Positions 56,328 to 64,000 of a DNA stretch of 64,000 nucleotides are shown here, piece after piece. This DNA comes from Sphingomonas hankookensis. GTDB lineage: Bacteria; Pseudomonadota; Alphaproteobacteria; Sphingomonadales; Sphingomonadaceae. Numbering within the stretch: the stretch's first letter is position 1; every line of letters starts with the position of its first letter. The notes under the pieces are model-generated. The model saw only the letters and a program-made list of their open reading frames with translations, had not been told where the DNA came from and ran no database searches. The stretch spans positions 1 through 64,000 of the forward strand of contig NZ_LQQO01000045.1 of the NCBI RefSeq assembly GCF_001619955.1, in the 5' to 3' direction. The position numbers were made by a program, and so were the translations under genes.

Positions 56328-58849
56328 GCCTGCACGCGCAAGACGATCCCGCGCTCCGCGCCGCGCAGGAGGACCGCCTGCGCGAAGTGTGGAAGGCGCC
56401 GCAGGGCATTTTCCTGCGCTGGACCGACTGCAACAACAACCGGGTCGGCGTATGGTACACGCTGACCGCGTTCGGCTTCATGCTGTTCGCGGGCGTGCTG
56501 GCGCTGATCATGCGCACGCAGCTGGCGGTGCCGGAAAACGATCTGGTTTCGGCGAACACCTTCAACCAGCTGTTCACGCTGCACGGCTCGATGATGATGT
56601 TCCTGTTCGCCGTCCCGATGTTCGAGGCGGTGTCGATCATCCTCTTGCCGCAGTTGCTGGGCGCGCGCGACCTGCCCTTCCCGCGCCTGTCCGCCTTTGG
56701 ATACTGGTCGTTCCTGCTGGGCGGGGTGTTCGTCGGCGGGTCGATCTTCTTCAACGCCGCGCCCGATGGCGGGTGGTTCATGTACCCGCCGCTCACCACG
56801 CGCACGGACCTGTCGGGGCTGGGTGCCGATATCTGGATGCTGGGGCTGAGCTTCATCGAGGTGTCGTCGGTGGCGGCGGCGGTCGAGCTGATCGTCGGCG
56901 TGCTCAAATGCCGGCCGCCGGGCATGCGGCTGAACCTGATGCCGCTCTACGCCTGGTACATTTTGGTCGTCGCGGTGATGATCCTGTTCGCCTTCCCGCC
57001 GCTGATCGCGGGTGACGTGCTGTTCGAAATGGAGCGGTTGCTCAACTGGCCGTTCTTCGACGCGACACGCGGCGGCGATCCGTTGTTGTGGCAGCACCTG
57101 TTCTGGATCTTCGGCCACCCCGAAGTCTATATCGTCTTCCTGCCGTCGATCGCGCTGTTCGCGATGATGATCCCGACTTTCGCGCAGCGCCATCTGCTGG
57201 GCTATCCGTGGATCGTGCTGGCAGCGGTCGGCACCGCGTTCCTGTCGTTCGGGCTTTGGGTCCACCACATGTTCGCGACCGGCTTGCCCAAGATCAGCCT
57301 CGCCTTCTTCTCGGCTGCGTCCGAAGCCGTCGCGATCCCGACCGGTATCCAGATTTTCGCGTTCATCGCGACGCTCTGGGCCGGCAAGGTCAAATGGTCG
57401 ACGCCGCTGCTCTACGCCAGCGGATCGCTCGCCATCTTCGTGATCGGCGGTCTGACCGGCGTGATGGTCGCGATCGCGCCGTTCGACTGGCAGGCGCACG
57501 ATACCTATTTCGTCGTCGCCCACCTGCATTACGTGCTGATCGGCGGCACGCTGCTGCCGCTGTTCGGCGGTCTCTATTATTACTGGCCATTGATCACCGG
57601 TAAGAAGCTGTCGGACAAGCTCGGTCGCACCGCCTTCTGGATGTTGTTCGTCGGCGCGAACCTGACCTTCTTCCCGATGCATTTCAGCGGCCTGTACGGC
57701 ATGCCGCGCCGGGTGTTCACCTATCCCGGCGAACTGGGCATCGATTATCTCAACCTCGCCTCGACCATGGGCGCCTATCTGTTCGCGCTGGGGACGTTGG
57801 TCGTGTGCATCGACCTGGCGCGCTCGCCGTGGCGGGAGAAGGCAGCGCGCAATCCGTGGAATGCCGGGACGCTCGAATGGCTCGCGCATCCGGATGACGA
57901 GGATTGGGGCATCCGCTCGGTTCCGCTGATCGAAAGCCGCTACCCGATCTGGGACCAGAAGGATTTCGTCAAGAAGGTCGACGAAGGCCGCTACTTCCTG
58001 CCCGATGCGGAGGAAGGCCGGCGCGAGACGATCGTGACGACGGTGCTCGACGCGCGACCGCTCTATGTCGTGCGCCTCGGCACGCCCAGTTGGGTCCCGA
58101 TGCTGACCGCGATCGCGCTGGGCAGCGTGTTCATCCTGACGACCTATCACCTCTATTGGTGGTCGCTGGCCGGCGCGATCGCGACGCTGGGCTTCGTCCT
58201 CTACTGGCTGTGGACCGGCACCGCCGAAATCCCCGAAAAGCCGTCCAAGCCGATCGGCCATGGCATCGAACTGCCGCTCTATGTCTCCGGTTCGGCGGCA
58301 CCCGGATGGTGGGCGATGTTCATCACGATGATGGCGGATGCCACCGCCTTTTCGGGGCTGGTGTTCGGCTATTATTTCTTCTGGACGGTGCATCCCGACT
58401 TCCCGCCATCGGGTCCGGGCATGGACGGGCCGGGCACCTTCTGGCCGATGGCGGCGCTGGGGGTCGCAGCGCTGAGCTGGGCTGCCACCGTCGCGGCGCG
58501 GGAAAGCAACAGGCGCGGTGGGGTCGGCGCCGCGCGCGGACTGCTGGCGATCGGCATCGTGGCCAGCCTTGTCGGTATCTGGACCGGGTTGCAGGGGCCG
58601 CTGACCACCGGGCTCGACCCCGAACTGCACAGCTATCCCGCGATCGTGTGGGTCCTGGTGATCTGGACCACCGTGCATGCCGGGGTCGGTGCGATCATGC
58701 AGGCCTATACGCTGGCGCGCAGCATCGCCGGACGGATGACGCCGACCCATGATGCCGACCTGCGCAACATCACCGTGTACCAGCATTTCATGGCGCTCAC
58801 CGCCATCGTCACCTATGCGACGATCGGCCTGTTCCCGGGGGTCGCATGA
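56324..58849 (+). CDS. coxA: Cytochrome c oxidase subunit I fused to a subunit III-like domain
   Basis: The 841-aa membrane protein has the haem-copper core: LHGSMMMFLF (low-spin haem His), FWIFGHPEVYIVFLP (CuB His and crosslinked Tyr), GLWVHHMFATG (CuB His pair) and VVAHLHYVLIGG (haem a3/a His). After about residue 600 it continues with helices of the subunit III type (GWWAMFITMMADATAFSGLV then FGYYFFWTVHPD) and ends with TVYQHFMALTAIVTYATIGL. No separate coxC gene follows, so the fusion supplies both subunits. Starts with an ATGA overlap to coxB. Confidence 0.95.
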   Translation: MSLHAQDDPALRAAQEDRLREVWKAPQGIFLRWTDCNNNRVGVWYTLTAFGFMLFAGVLALIMRTQLAVPENDLVSANTFNQLFTLHGSMMMFLFAVPMFEAVSIILLPQLLGARDLPFPRLSAFGYWSFLLGGVFVGGSIFFNAAPDGGWFMYPPLTTRTDLSGLGADIWMLGLSFIEVSSVAAAVELIVGVLKCRPPGMRLNLMPLYAWYILVVAVMILFAFPPLIAGDVLFEMERLLNWPFFDATRGGDPLLWQHLFWIFGHPEVYIVFLPSIALFAMMIPTFAQRHLLGYPWIVLAAVGTAFLSFGLWVHHMFATGLPKISLAFFSAASEAVAIPTGIQIFAFIATLWAGKVKWSTPLLYASGSLAIFVIGGLTGVMVAIAPFDWQAHDTYFVVAHLHYVLIGGTLLPLFGGLYYYWPLITGKKLSDKLGRTAFWMLFVGANLTFFPMHFSGLYGMPRRVFTYPGELGIDYLNLASTMGAYLFALGTLVVCIDLARSPWREKAARNPWNAGTLEWLAHPDDEDWGIRSVPLIESRYPIWDQKDFVKKVDEGRYFLPDAEEGRRETIVTTVLDARPLYVVRLGTPSWVPMLTAIALGSVFILTTYHLYWWSLAGAIATLGFVLYWLWTGTAEIPEKPSKPIGHGIELPLYVSGSAAPGWWAMFITMMADATAFSGLVFGYYFFWTVHPDFPPSGPGMDGPGTFWPMAALGVAALSWAATVAARESNRRGGVGAARGLLAIGIVASLVGIWTGLQGPLTTGLDPELHSYPAIVWVLVIWTTVHAGVGAIMQAYTLARSIAGRMTPTHDADLRNITVYQHFMALTAIVTYATIGLFPGVA

Positions 58850-59226
58850 AGCGCGGGTTCCACGGTATGGTGGCCAAGCTGAAGGTCACGCTCTGGTCGC
58901 TGATCGTCCCGCCGACGGTGTGGGCAGTGCATTTCCTCTTCTCCTATCTCTGGGCGGCGATCCACTGCGCCAAGGTCGGGGGGTTCCCGCGCCTGCCGAT
59001 CCTGTACGCGGTCGGCACCGTGGTCGCGCTGGCCCTGATCCTCGCGGCAGGGATCGTCGCGCATCTCCAGTCGCGCGTGCCGGGCGACCCGGCCCCGCAT
59101 GAGGAAGGCACCGACAGCGACCGCATCCGCTTCTTGGCCTTTTCGACCGTATTGCTGGCCGCATTGAGCTTCGTCGGCGTGATCTTCACCGCCGCGCCGG
59201 TGCTGTTCCTCACGGATTGCCGATGA
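58846..59226 (+). CDS. Small membrane protein of the oxidase cluster
   Basis: The 126-aa protein has three probable transmembrane helices (LWSLIVPPTVWAVHFLFSYL; LYAVGTVVALALILAAGIV; STVLLAALSFVGVIFTAAPV). It does not match a family I know by name. It overlaps both neighbours by four bases and is embedded between coxA and ctaG, so a role in assembly or stability of the oxidase is likely but inferred. Confidence 0.75.
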   Translation: MKRGFHGMVAKLKVTLWSLIVPPTVWAVHFLFSYLWAAIHCAKVGGFPRLPILYAVGTVVALALILAAGIVAHLQSRVPGDPAPHEEGTDSDRIRFLAFSTVLLAALSFVGVIFTAAPVLFLTDCR

Positions 59227-59816
59227 AGCGGATCAGCCTGTTCGCCGGGCTGGTGCTGCTGCCGCTCGGATGGCTGGCGGCAGCGCAGGCGGGGATGGTC
59301 GGGCACATGGCCGGGCACATGATCGCCGTCGCCATCGCCGCGCCGCTACTGGCGTTCGGCCTCGCCGACAGCCGGTTCGACCCGGCACGGCGCTGGCCGA
59401 CCATCGTGACGCCGCTCGCCATGTCGCTGGTGGAGCTTGCGACCGTTTGGGGCTGGCATCTGCCCGCGCTCAGGATGCTGGCGGACACGCATGTGGCGGC
59501 GATGGTCGTCGAACAGGCGATGTTCCTCTTGGCCGGGTGGCTGCTCTGGGCCGCCGTGCTCGGCACCGGGCCGGATCGCCGTGCGGCGGGGGTCGGTGCG
59601 CTTCTGCTCACTTCGATGCACATGACCCTGCTCGGCGCGCTGATCGGCCTCGCGCCGCGCCCGCTCTATCCGGCGATGGCGCATGGACATCACGACGCGC
59701 TGGCCGATCAGCAGCTGGGCGGCGTCGTCATGCTGATGATCGGCGCGGCCAGCTATTTCCTCGGCGGCCTTGCCTTGCTCGCCACCCTATTGCGCCATCC
59801 GGAGCCGACGCCATGA
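59223..59816 (+). CDS. ctaG: CtaG-type (caa3_CtaG) oxidase assembly protein
   Basis: The 197-aa integral membrane protein matches the caa3_CtaG family (PF09678): HMAGHMIAVAIAAPLLAFGL, VWGWHLPALRMLADTHVAAM and LTSMHMTLLGALIGLAPRPL with the Met/His-rich segments that probably bind copper. It helps copper insertion into the caa3 oxidase. It starts within the end of the previous gene and overlaps the next by four bases. Confidence 0.88.
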   Translation: MKRISLFAGLVLLPLGWLAAAQAGMVGHMAGHMIAVAIAAPLLAFGLADSRFDPARRWPTIVTPLAMSLVELATVWGWHLPALRMLADTHVAAMVVEQAMFLLAGWLLWAAVLGTGPDRRAAGVGALLLTSMHMTLLGALIGLAPRPLYPAMAHGHHDALADQQLGGVVMLMIGAASYFLGGLALLATLLRHPEPTP

Positions 59817-60862
59817 CCATCCGCCTCACCTGGAAGCGCGTGATCCTGACCCTGCTCGGCCTCTTTGCGCTCGGCATGGCATACGCCTGGTCGGGGCTGT
59901 TCAACGTCGCCGCATCGTCGGGGCATTGGGCGATCAGCGACTGGTTCCTGCATTGGGTGATGCGCAATTCGGTGCAGACCCGCGCCGCCTTTTCGACGCC
60001 CCGCGACGCGAAGGACGATAGCGGCCTCGTCAGCGCGGCGGGCTATTATGCCTCGTCCTGCGCGTCGTGCCACGGCGCACCGGGCGTCCGTCCGCTGCCG
60101 CTGATGCAGGCGGCGACGCCCCCCGCCCCCGACCTGTCGAAGAATGCGAAGGAATGGACCGACCGCCAGCTCTTCTGGATCCTGGAACATGGCGTGAAGT
60201 TCAGCGGCATGCCCGCCTGGGCTGCAAAGGACCGGCCGGACGAGGTAAAGCGCATGGTCGCCTTCGTCCGCCTGCTGCCGACGATGACTCCCCAGCAATA
60301 TCGCGTGCTGGCGGGGAGCAATGCGCAAGGGTTCGGGGCGGCAAACGGCCGGTTCGACAGCTGCGCCGGTTGCCACGGGACGGACGGTCTCGGCCGCGGG
60401 CAGCCCGACATTCCGGTCCTCGCCGGGCAGAACCCCGCCTATCTCGCCGCCGCGCTCGAAGCCTATGCCACCGGCCGCCGCCAGAGCGCGGTGATGGGCA
60501 ACGCCGCCGCGCAGCTGACGCCCGAAGAGCGCGTCGCCCTGGCGCAGCGCTTCGCCGCCATGCCCGGCATCACGCCGGGGCGGGGCGGCAATGGCGATGC
60601 GGCAGCGCGCCGGATCGTCGAACGCGGCCTGCCGGAAAAGCAACTGCCCGCCTGCCGCAGCTGTCACGATGCCGCCGGGGCCAAGCGTTTCCCGGTCATC
60701 GACGGCCAGCGCGCGGTCTATATCGCCGAACGGCTGCGCCACTGGCGCGGCGAGAAGGAGGTGGTCGACGCGCGCAAGGATCAGGCGACGATGCCGGTCA
60801 TCGCACGGCGTATTCCGGAGGACATGATCGAACCCGTCGCGCGCTATCTGGCGGGGGAGTGA
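59813..60862 (+). CDS. Membrane-anchored triheme cytochrome c
   Basis: The 349-aa protein has an N-terminal anchor helix (WKRVILTLLGLFALGMAYAW) and three haem c motifs: SCASCHGAPG, SCAGCHGTDG and ACRSCHDAAG. Distal Met candidates follow each. Its place at the end of the oxidase operon with four-base overlap suggests an electron donor to the caa3 oxidase, for example from the bc1 complex or a periplasmic dehydrogenase. The long upstream open frame is not used. Confidence 0.9.
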   Translation: MTIRLTWKRVILTLLGLFALGMAYAWSGLFNVAASSGHWAISDWFLHWVMRNSVQTRAAFSTPRDAKDDSGLVSAAGYYASSCASCHGAPGVRPLPLMQAATPPAPDLSKNAKEWTDRQLFWILEHGVKFSGMPAWAAKDRPDEVKRMVAFVRLLPTMTPQQYRVLAGSNAQGFGAANGRFDSCAGCHGTDGLGRGQPDIPVLAGQNPAYLAAALEAYATGRRQSAVMGNAAAQLTPEERVALAQRFAAMPGITPGRGGNGDAAARRIVERGLPEKQLPACRSCHDAAGAKRFPVIDGQRAVYIAERLRHWRGEKEVVDARKDQATMPVIARRIPEDMIEPVARYLAGE

Positions 60863-60900
60863 GCGGCGATTGCCAGCGCGGATCGGTTTCACCTTCACAA

Positions 60901-60984
60901 CGTCACCCCGGACTTGATCCGGGGTCCCGCTTCTTTCCGACGGTAGCAGAAGAAGCGGGACCCCGGGTCAAGCCCGGGGTGACG
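60901..60984. repeat. Large intergenic palindrome, REP-like
   Basis: A near-perfect inverted repeat of 35-bp arms (60901-60935 and 60950-60984) around a 14-base centre. Each arm contains GTCACCCCGG and CCCGCTTCTT segments. Such palindromes with CCCCGGACTTGATCCGGGG are frequent between sphingomonad genes. It may also end transcription of the oxidase operon. The remaining gap 60863-61080 shows nothing else. Confidence 0.75.
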
Positions 60985-61089
60985 AACCAGGGTATCGGCG
61001 GCAGCACCCTGATCAGGCCACAGAACGTTGGCGCGCCAACGCAATGACAACGGTTCAGTCCGAACGGAAACCGCTCTAGGATGCGCCCG

Positions 61090-61827
61090 ATGGCCCCCGA
61101 TTTCGACCTCGACCCGCAAACGGTCCTGCGCGCCTATGCCAGCGGCATCTTTCCGATGGCCGACGACCGCGATGCGCCCAGCATCTACTGGGTCGAACCG
61201 AAGCTGCGCGGCGTGCTGCCGCTCGACGGGTTCCACCTGTCGCGGTCGCTGCGAAAGCTGATTGCGTCGGACCGGTATCGCGTCACCGCCGACGTGGCGT
61301 TCGAGGATATCATCGAACTCTGCGCGCAAAGCGCGTCGGACCGGCCGGAGACATGGATCAACGGCACGATCGAGCGCGCCTTCCTCCGGCTGCACGAAAT
61401 GGGGTTCGCCCATTCGGTTGAAGTGTGGGACGGCGACCGACTGGCCGGCGGCCTCTACGGCCTCGCGCTGGGACAGGCGTTCTTCGGCGAATCGATGGTC
61501 AGCCGCGCGCCCAGCGCGTCGAAGGTCGCGCTGGCATGGCTGGTCGCGCGGCTTAAGGTCGGCGGCTTCCGGCTGCTCGACTGCCAGTTCCAGACCGATC
61601 ATCTGGCGACGATGGGCGCGGTCGAAATCCCGCGCGAGGCTTATTCGGCGCTGTTGTCCGACGCGCTCGGGATCGATTCGGCGGGCACCGGACTGGTGTC
61701 GGGCGCGTTCGACGCGCTCGACCGGCGTGGCGCGCTGGCCGCCGGTGCCGCCCCCGCCCCGGCCGATACCGTGTCGGGACCGGTGTCGGGGAAGGACATC
61801 GTGCAGCTCTTGGGCCACACGTCATAG
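61090..61827 (+). CDS. aat: Leucyl/phenylalanyl-tRNA-protein transferase
   Basis: The 245-aa protein matches Aat: TVLRAYASGIFPMADDRDA, then SIYWVEPKLRGVLPLDGFH, ETWINGTIERAFLRLHEMGF, GLYGLALGQAFFGESMVSRA and FRLLDCQFQTDHLATMGAVE. It adds Leu or Phe to N-terminal Arg/Lys of proteins, feeding the N-end rule pathway to ClpAP. I choose ATG 61090 because AGGA lies eight bases upstream; an ATG at 61081 is in frame. The 3' end overlaps the DUF2155 gene on the other strand by 187 bp. Confidence 0.92.
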   Translation: MAPDFDLDPQTVLRAYASGIFPMADDRDAPSIYWVEPKLRGVLPLDGFHLSRSLRKLIASDRYRVTADVAFEDIIELCAQSASDRPETWINGTIERAFLRLHEMGFAHSVEVWDGDRLAGGLYGLALGQAFFGESMVSRAPSASKVALAWLVARLKVGGFRLLDCQFQTDHLATMGAVEIPREAYSALLSDALGIDSAGTGLVSGAFDALDRRGALAAGAAPAPADTVSGPVSGKDIVQLLGHTS

Positions 61828-62315
61828 ATCGGGTGGAGCACGACGTTCAGCGCCGGACGCTCCTTGAACAGCCAGCCCGAAAAGGCACGCCGCCACTTCG
61901 CGTCCGCCCCGCGCACGTCCATCTGCACGAACGCGCCGGTATATTGCTCCTGCTCCCAGGGCGCGGTGCGTTCGCATGCGCGCAGGCGGATGATCACGTC
62001 GCCGACGCGCGTCGCCTGTCCGGGCTTCAACGTGAGGTCGCGGGTTTCGCCGTTGCGCTTGTTGAGCAGGCCGACCACCGCGACGCGCTCGGCCATCGGC
62101 GTGGCACCGGCGAGCAGGCGGCTGTCGAGGCCGGCATCGACGCTGACGACTTCCGGCGCACCGGGGCGGGGACGGACCGATTCGGGAACCGAGATCTCCG
62201 CGTGCGGACCGGTCGACGGCGCCTGTCGCGACTGCCAGCTACGCCAGCCGAACCAGCCGCCGACCGCCAGCAGGACCGCGATCGCCAGCCCGGCCAGCCA
62301 GCGGCGGAAATTCAC
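61641..62315 (-). CDS. DUF2155-containing exported protein
   Basis: The 224-aa protein has an N-terminal membrane or signal helix (WLAGLAIAVLLAVGGWFGWR) and the DUF2155 region: AVVGLLNKRNGETRDLTLKP, VIIRLRACERTAPWEQEQYT, AFSGWLFKERPALNVVLHPI, YDVWPKSCTMSFPDTGPDTV. The Ala/Ser/Pro-rich C-terminal tail is what overlaps aat. The start GTG at 62315 overlaps the upstream stop (GTGA). Function unknown; the neighbour is NDUFA12-like, as often in this group. Confidence 0.85.
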   Translation of the reverse strand: MNFRRWLAGLAIAVLLAVGGWFGWRSWQSRQAPSTGPHAEISVPESVRPRPGAPEVVSVDAGLDSRLLAGATPMAERVAVVGLLNKRNGETRDLTLKPGQATRVGDVIIRLRACERTAPWEQEQYTGAFVQMDVRGADAKWRRAFSGWLFKERPALNVVLHPIYDVWPKSCTMSFPDTGPDTVSAGAGAAPAASAPRRSSASNAPDTSPVPAESIPSASDNSAE

Positions 62316-62704
62316 GCGTCGGGGCTCCACGCCTCATAATCGCCGGTGGCGCGCACGCGGGCGCCGCCCTTGTCGAGCACGCCGGGCGGACGATAGGCGA
62401 GCGCGGTGCCGGTCTGGTTGGGGACCGGCGGCTTCTGCCACTGGCGCACCGGCGGCAGCGACTGATCGGGCGTGCCCTCGATCTGGTGGTGCAGCCAGCT
62501 GAACCATTCGGGCGGCACGCGGCTCGAATCGTTCGATCCTGCATAGATCACCCAGCGGCGCGGATTGCCCGCGGTGTCGCGACCGCCCTCATAATAGGCG
62601 TTGCCGAGGTCGTCGGTGCCGACCTGCGTCTTGCCGCGCAGCCCGAGCCAGGTGCCGAAGGTGGCACCGTTCCACCAGGTGAAGACGTTCGCGAGGATTC
62701 CCAT
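62312..62704 (-). CDS. NDUFA12-family complex I accessory protein
   Basis: The 130-aa protein matches NDUFA12: LANVFTWWNGATFGTWLGLR, QVGTDDLGNAYYEGGRD, RWVIYAGSNDSSRVPPEWFS then WLHHQIEGTPD. It is an accessory subunit of alphaproteobacterial and mitochondrial complex I. The start ATG is at 62704; the longer frame is not supported. It overlaps the DUF2155 gene by four bases. Confidence 0.92.
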   Translation of the reverse strand: MGILANVFTWWNGATFGTWLGLRGKTQVGTDDLGNAYYEGGRDTAGNPRRWVIYAGSNDSSRVPPEWFSWLHHQIEGTPDQSLPPVRQWQKPPVPNQTGTALAYRPPGVLDKGGARVRATGDYEAWSPDA

Positions 62705-62749
62705 GCGCGACCGCTTAGCGTGTGGCTGCGCACACGACAATGGGGTGGA

Positions 62750-63229
62750 TCATTTCCATGACACCTTGTCGCCCGCCGCGATACCCAGTTCGGCGGCACG
62801 CCCGCCGCCCAGTTCCAGCACCGCCGACACGGGTTCGCCCGAAGGGACCGGCGCTTCGGAAAACGGCACGGTATTCTCGGCGATGGTCGCGATGGTGCGG
62901 TCGGGGCGGATGAACAGGATGTCGAGCGGGCTGGGGGTGTTGCGCATCCAGAAATTGGCCACGCGCGGCGGTCCGCCATCGGGAGGATAAGGCGCGAACA
63001 ACATGCCGGCATCGGGGGCCAGCGGTGGGCGGTACATCAGTCCCTGCTGCTGCTGCGCCTCGGTCGCGGCGACCTCCACGACAAAGCGGTGGGCGGTGCC
63101 ATCGGCGGTGGTGACGGTCAGCTCAGTCCTGGACAGCGCAGTCTTTTCGTCGCCGGCCTCCTGCTTGCACCCGCCCAGCACCGCCAACAGCGCCGCCGCC
63201 GTCAGCCCGGAAAATCGCAATGCTCTCAA
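62750..63229 (-). CDS. DUF192 lipoprotein
   Basis: The 159-aa protein has a lipoprotein signal (ALLAVLGGCKQEAGDE, Cys 21). The DUF192 domain shows VAATEAQQQQGLMYRPPLAP, MLFAPYPPDGGPPRVANFWM, RNTPSPLDILFIRPDRTIAT and AVLELGGGRAAELGIAAGD. The start is TTG at 63229. Function of DUF192 is not known to me. It sits between the NDUFA12 and cold-shock genes on the same strand. Confidence 0.88.
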   Translation of the reverse strand: MRALRFSGLTAAALLAVLGGCKQEAGDEKTALSRTELTVTTADGTAHRFVVEVAATEAQQQQGLMYRPPLAPDAGMLFAPYPPDGGPPRVANFWMRNTPSPLDILFIRPDRTIATIAENTVPFSEAPVPSGEPVSAVLELGGGRAAELGIAAGDKVSWK

Positions 63230-63234
63230 CGCTG

Positions 63235-63819
63235 TTACTCGCCAGTTTCAACCATCACGGCCAACGGCCCCTTCTGCCCCTCGACGATCCGGGCGACAAG
63301 CCGCTGTTCGGGGTCGACCTCCTCGATCCCGCCGCGCCGCAACGTTTCCATATGGACGAAGACGTCGCCGGGCTTGCTCTCGCGCACCAGGAAACCATAG
63401 CCTTTCAAGCGGTTGAACCATTTGACCGATACCGGTTCGAACGGCCCCGCCTGATCAGCCAGCGCGACCCGGTCGGGCCGCTCGACGACGCGGCGCACCG
63501 GTTCGACCGCGCTCGACAGGTCGATGTCGAGGATTTCCGCCGCCTGCATCCCGCGTGCCCGGCGCACGGCGTTGCAGGTGATGACTGCCCCTTCGGGCAG
63601 GGTACGACGCCCATGGGGTTCGAGGACCGAAAAATGGATCAGGACGTCGCCGATCGCCGGATCGTCGGCGACCGCGAATCCGAAGCCGCGGGTCACGTCG
63701 AACCATTTGATCGCGCCCCGCACCGCCGGGACGATCTCTTCGCGCGCAGCCGCCATCGCGGCCGGCTCCGCCTGTCCCATCACGCAATCATCGGCAATCG
63801 TTCGCGCTTCCAGACGCAT
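63235..63819 (-). CDS. Protein with two cold-shock domains
   Basis: The 194-aa protein contains two CSD OB folds: [20 protein letters not shown] then [20 protein letters not shown], and [20 protein letters not shown] then [14 protein letters not shown]. The RNP1-like (KGYGFL, RGFGFA) and RNP2-like (VFVHM, VLIHF) motifs are present in both. It binds single-stranded RNA/DNA and may act as an RNA chaperone. ATG 63819 with AGGGGGAG upstream is the likely start; ATG 13 codons on is an alternative. Tandem CSD proteins are typical of alphaproteobacteria. Confidence 0.9.
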   Translation of the reverse strand: MRLEARTIADDCVMGQAEPAAMAAAREEIVPAVRGAIKWFDVTRGFGFAVADDPAIGDVLIHFSVLEPHGRRTLPEGAVITCNAVRRARGMQAAEILDIDLSSAVEPVRRVVERPDRVALADQAGPFEPVSVKWFNRLKGYGFLVRESKPGDVFVHMETLRRGGIEEVDPEQRLVARIVEGQKGPLAVMVETGE

Positions 63820-63887
63820 CGTCGCGTGCTCCCCCTGGGGCACACTCTATCACGATGTTTCACGAACGCGACGATTTCTTTACGATG

Positions 63888-64000
63888 CTACCCGTCCCAG
63901 TCCGCATCGTCGTCGGACGCCGGCAGTCCGACGATGCGCCGGGCCAGCGCCGGGGCGTGCCCCGCCCGCACCATCGCCGCGATCTGTTTCTCACGGCGGT
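63888..64000 (-). CDS. recX: RecX, C-terminal end (partial)
   Basis: The minus-strand frame entering from the right edge encodes RREKQIAAMVRAGHAPALAR then RIVGLPASDDDADWDG and a TAG at 63888. The pattern REKQIAAMVRAGH..LARRIV fits the C-terminus of RecX, the RecA-filament modulator. Only about 37 residues are in the window. Confidence 0.7.
   Translation of the reverse strand, partial: RREKQIAAMVRAGHAPALARRIVGLPASDDDADWDG

Noticed and set aside
56306-58786. 826-codon frame antisense to the oxidase subunit I gene
   Set aside because: It is rich in Arg, His, Gln and Asp, lacks any motif, and mirrors a gene with all catalytic residues; a GC-rich shadow frame.

Overview
The window is GC-rich and has the gene content of an alphaproteobacterium of the Sphingomonas group. 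Pointers are a TonB-dependent receptor in a LacI-controlled sugar locus, a caa3-type oxidase, NDUFA12 and DUF2155 neighbours, a two-domain cold-shock protein beside recX, and a sphingomonad-type intergenic palindrome. It splits into two parts at a tRNA-Pro gene.

Positions 1 to about 41,590 are a genomic island, and its left end lies outside the window. The right end is marked by a tyrosine recombinase gene (39443-41509, minus) next to tRNA-Pro(TGG), whose 3' end faces the island. The left part of the island is a dense defence region. It holds a truncated IS5-family transposase and a partial XRE-type regulator. Next comes a five-gene, tightly overlapping minus-strand operon (14843 to 882): a 1590-aa GHKL-ATPase/SF2-helicase fusion, a UvrD-like helicase, a DrmA-like helicase, a DrmB-like DUF1998 protein, and a NERD-nuclease/SF1-helicase fusion. 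DrmA and DrmB are the core of DISARM, but the usual DrmC phospholipase-D protein and adjacent methylase are absent, so this looks like a DISARM-related but non-canonical system. Divergent from it lies a 1467-aa STAND-like NTPase with a C-terminal PD-(D/E)XK nuclease-like domain. An uncharacterised two-gene unit follows (578-aa repeat-like protein plus 599-aa protein with an Mrr-like N-terminus). Then come a frameshifted glutathione S-transferase relic and an EcoRII-like restriction-modification operon (HTH-methylase, Vsr, endonuclease) with a candidate autoregulatory operator.

The right part of the island (27.9-41.5 kb) has an arsenic resistance operon (arsR-arsC-arsB-arsH). It also has a plasmid- or ICE-like module: an HUH-motif protein, a tandem ~315-bp duplication, a ParA-like ATPase lacking the usual P-loop lysine paired with a membrane protein, PolB-type exonuclease-like proteins, a MobA/MobL-like fragment and several unknown proteins. 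A DinJ/YafQ toxin-antitoxin pair with clear operators sits next to the integrase.

From about 41.6 kb to the end the content is chromosomal. A carbohydrate locus contains a LacI regulator divergent from a ROK fructokinase-like kinase, and a GH3 beta-glucosidase divergent from a second LacI regulator that overlaps a TonB-dependent receptor. A strong terminator follows, then a GH144-type (PF10091) lipoprotein and a large six-hairpin glycosidase-like protein. Import of an oligoglucan, possibly beta-1,2-glucan, by the receptor and its cleavage by the hydrolases would fit. A respiratory cluster follows with four-base gene overlaps throughout: coxB with cytochrome c, a fused coxA/coxC, a small membrane protein, ctaG and a triheme cytochrome c. 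The end carries aat, a DUF2155 gene overlapping it tail to tail, an NDUFA12-like gene, a DUF192 lipoprotein, the double cold-shock protein and the 3' end of recX.
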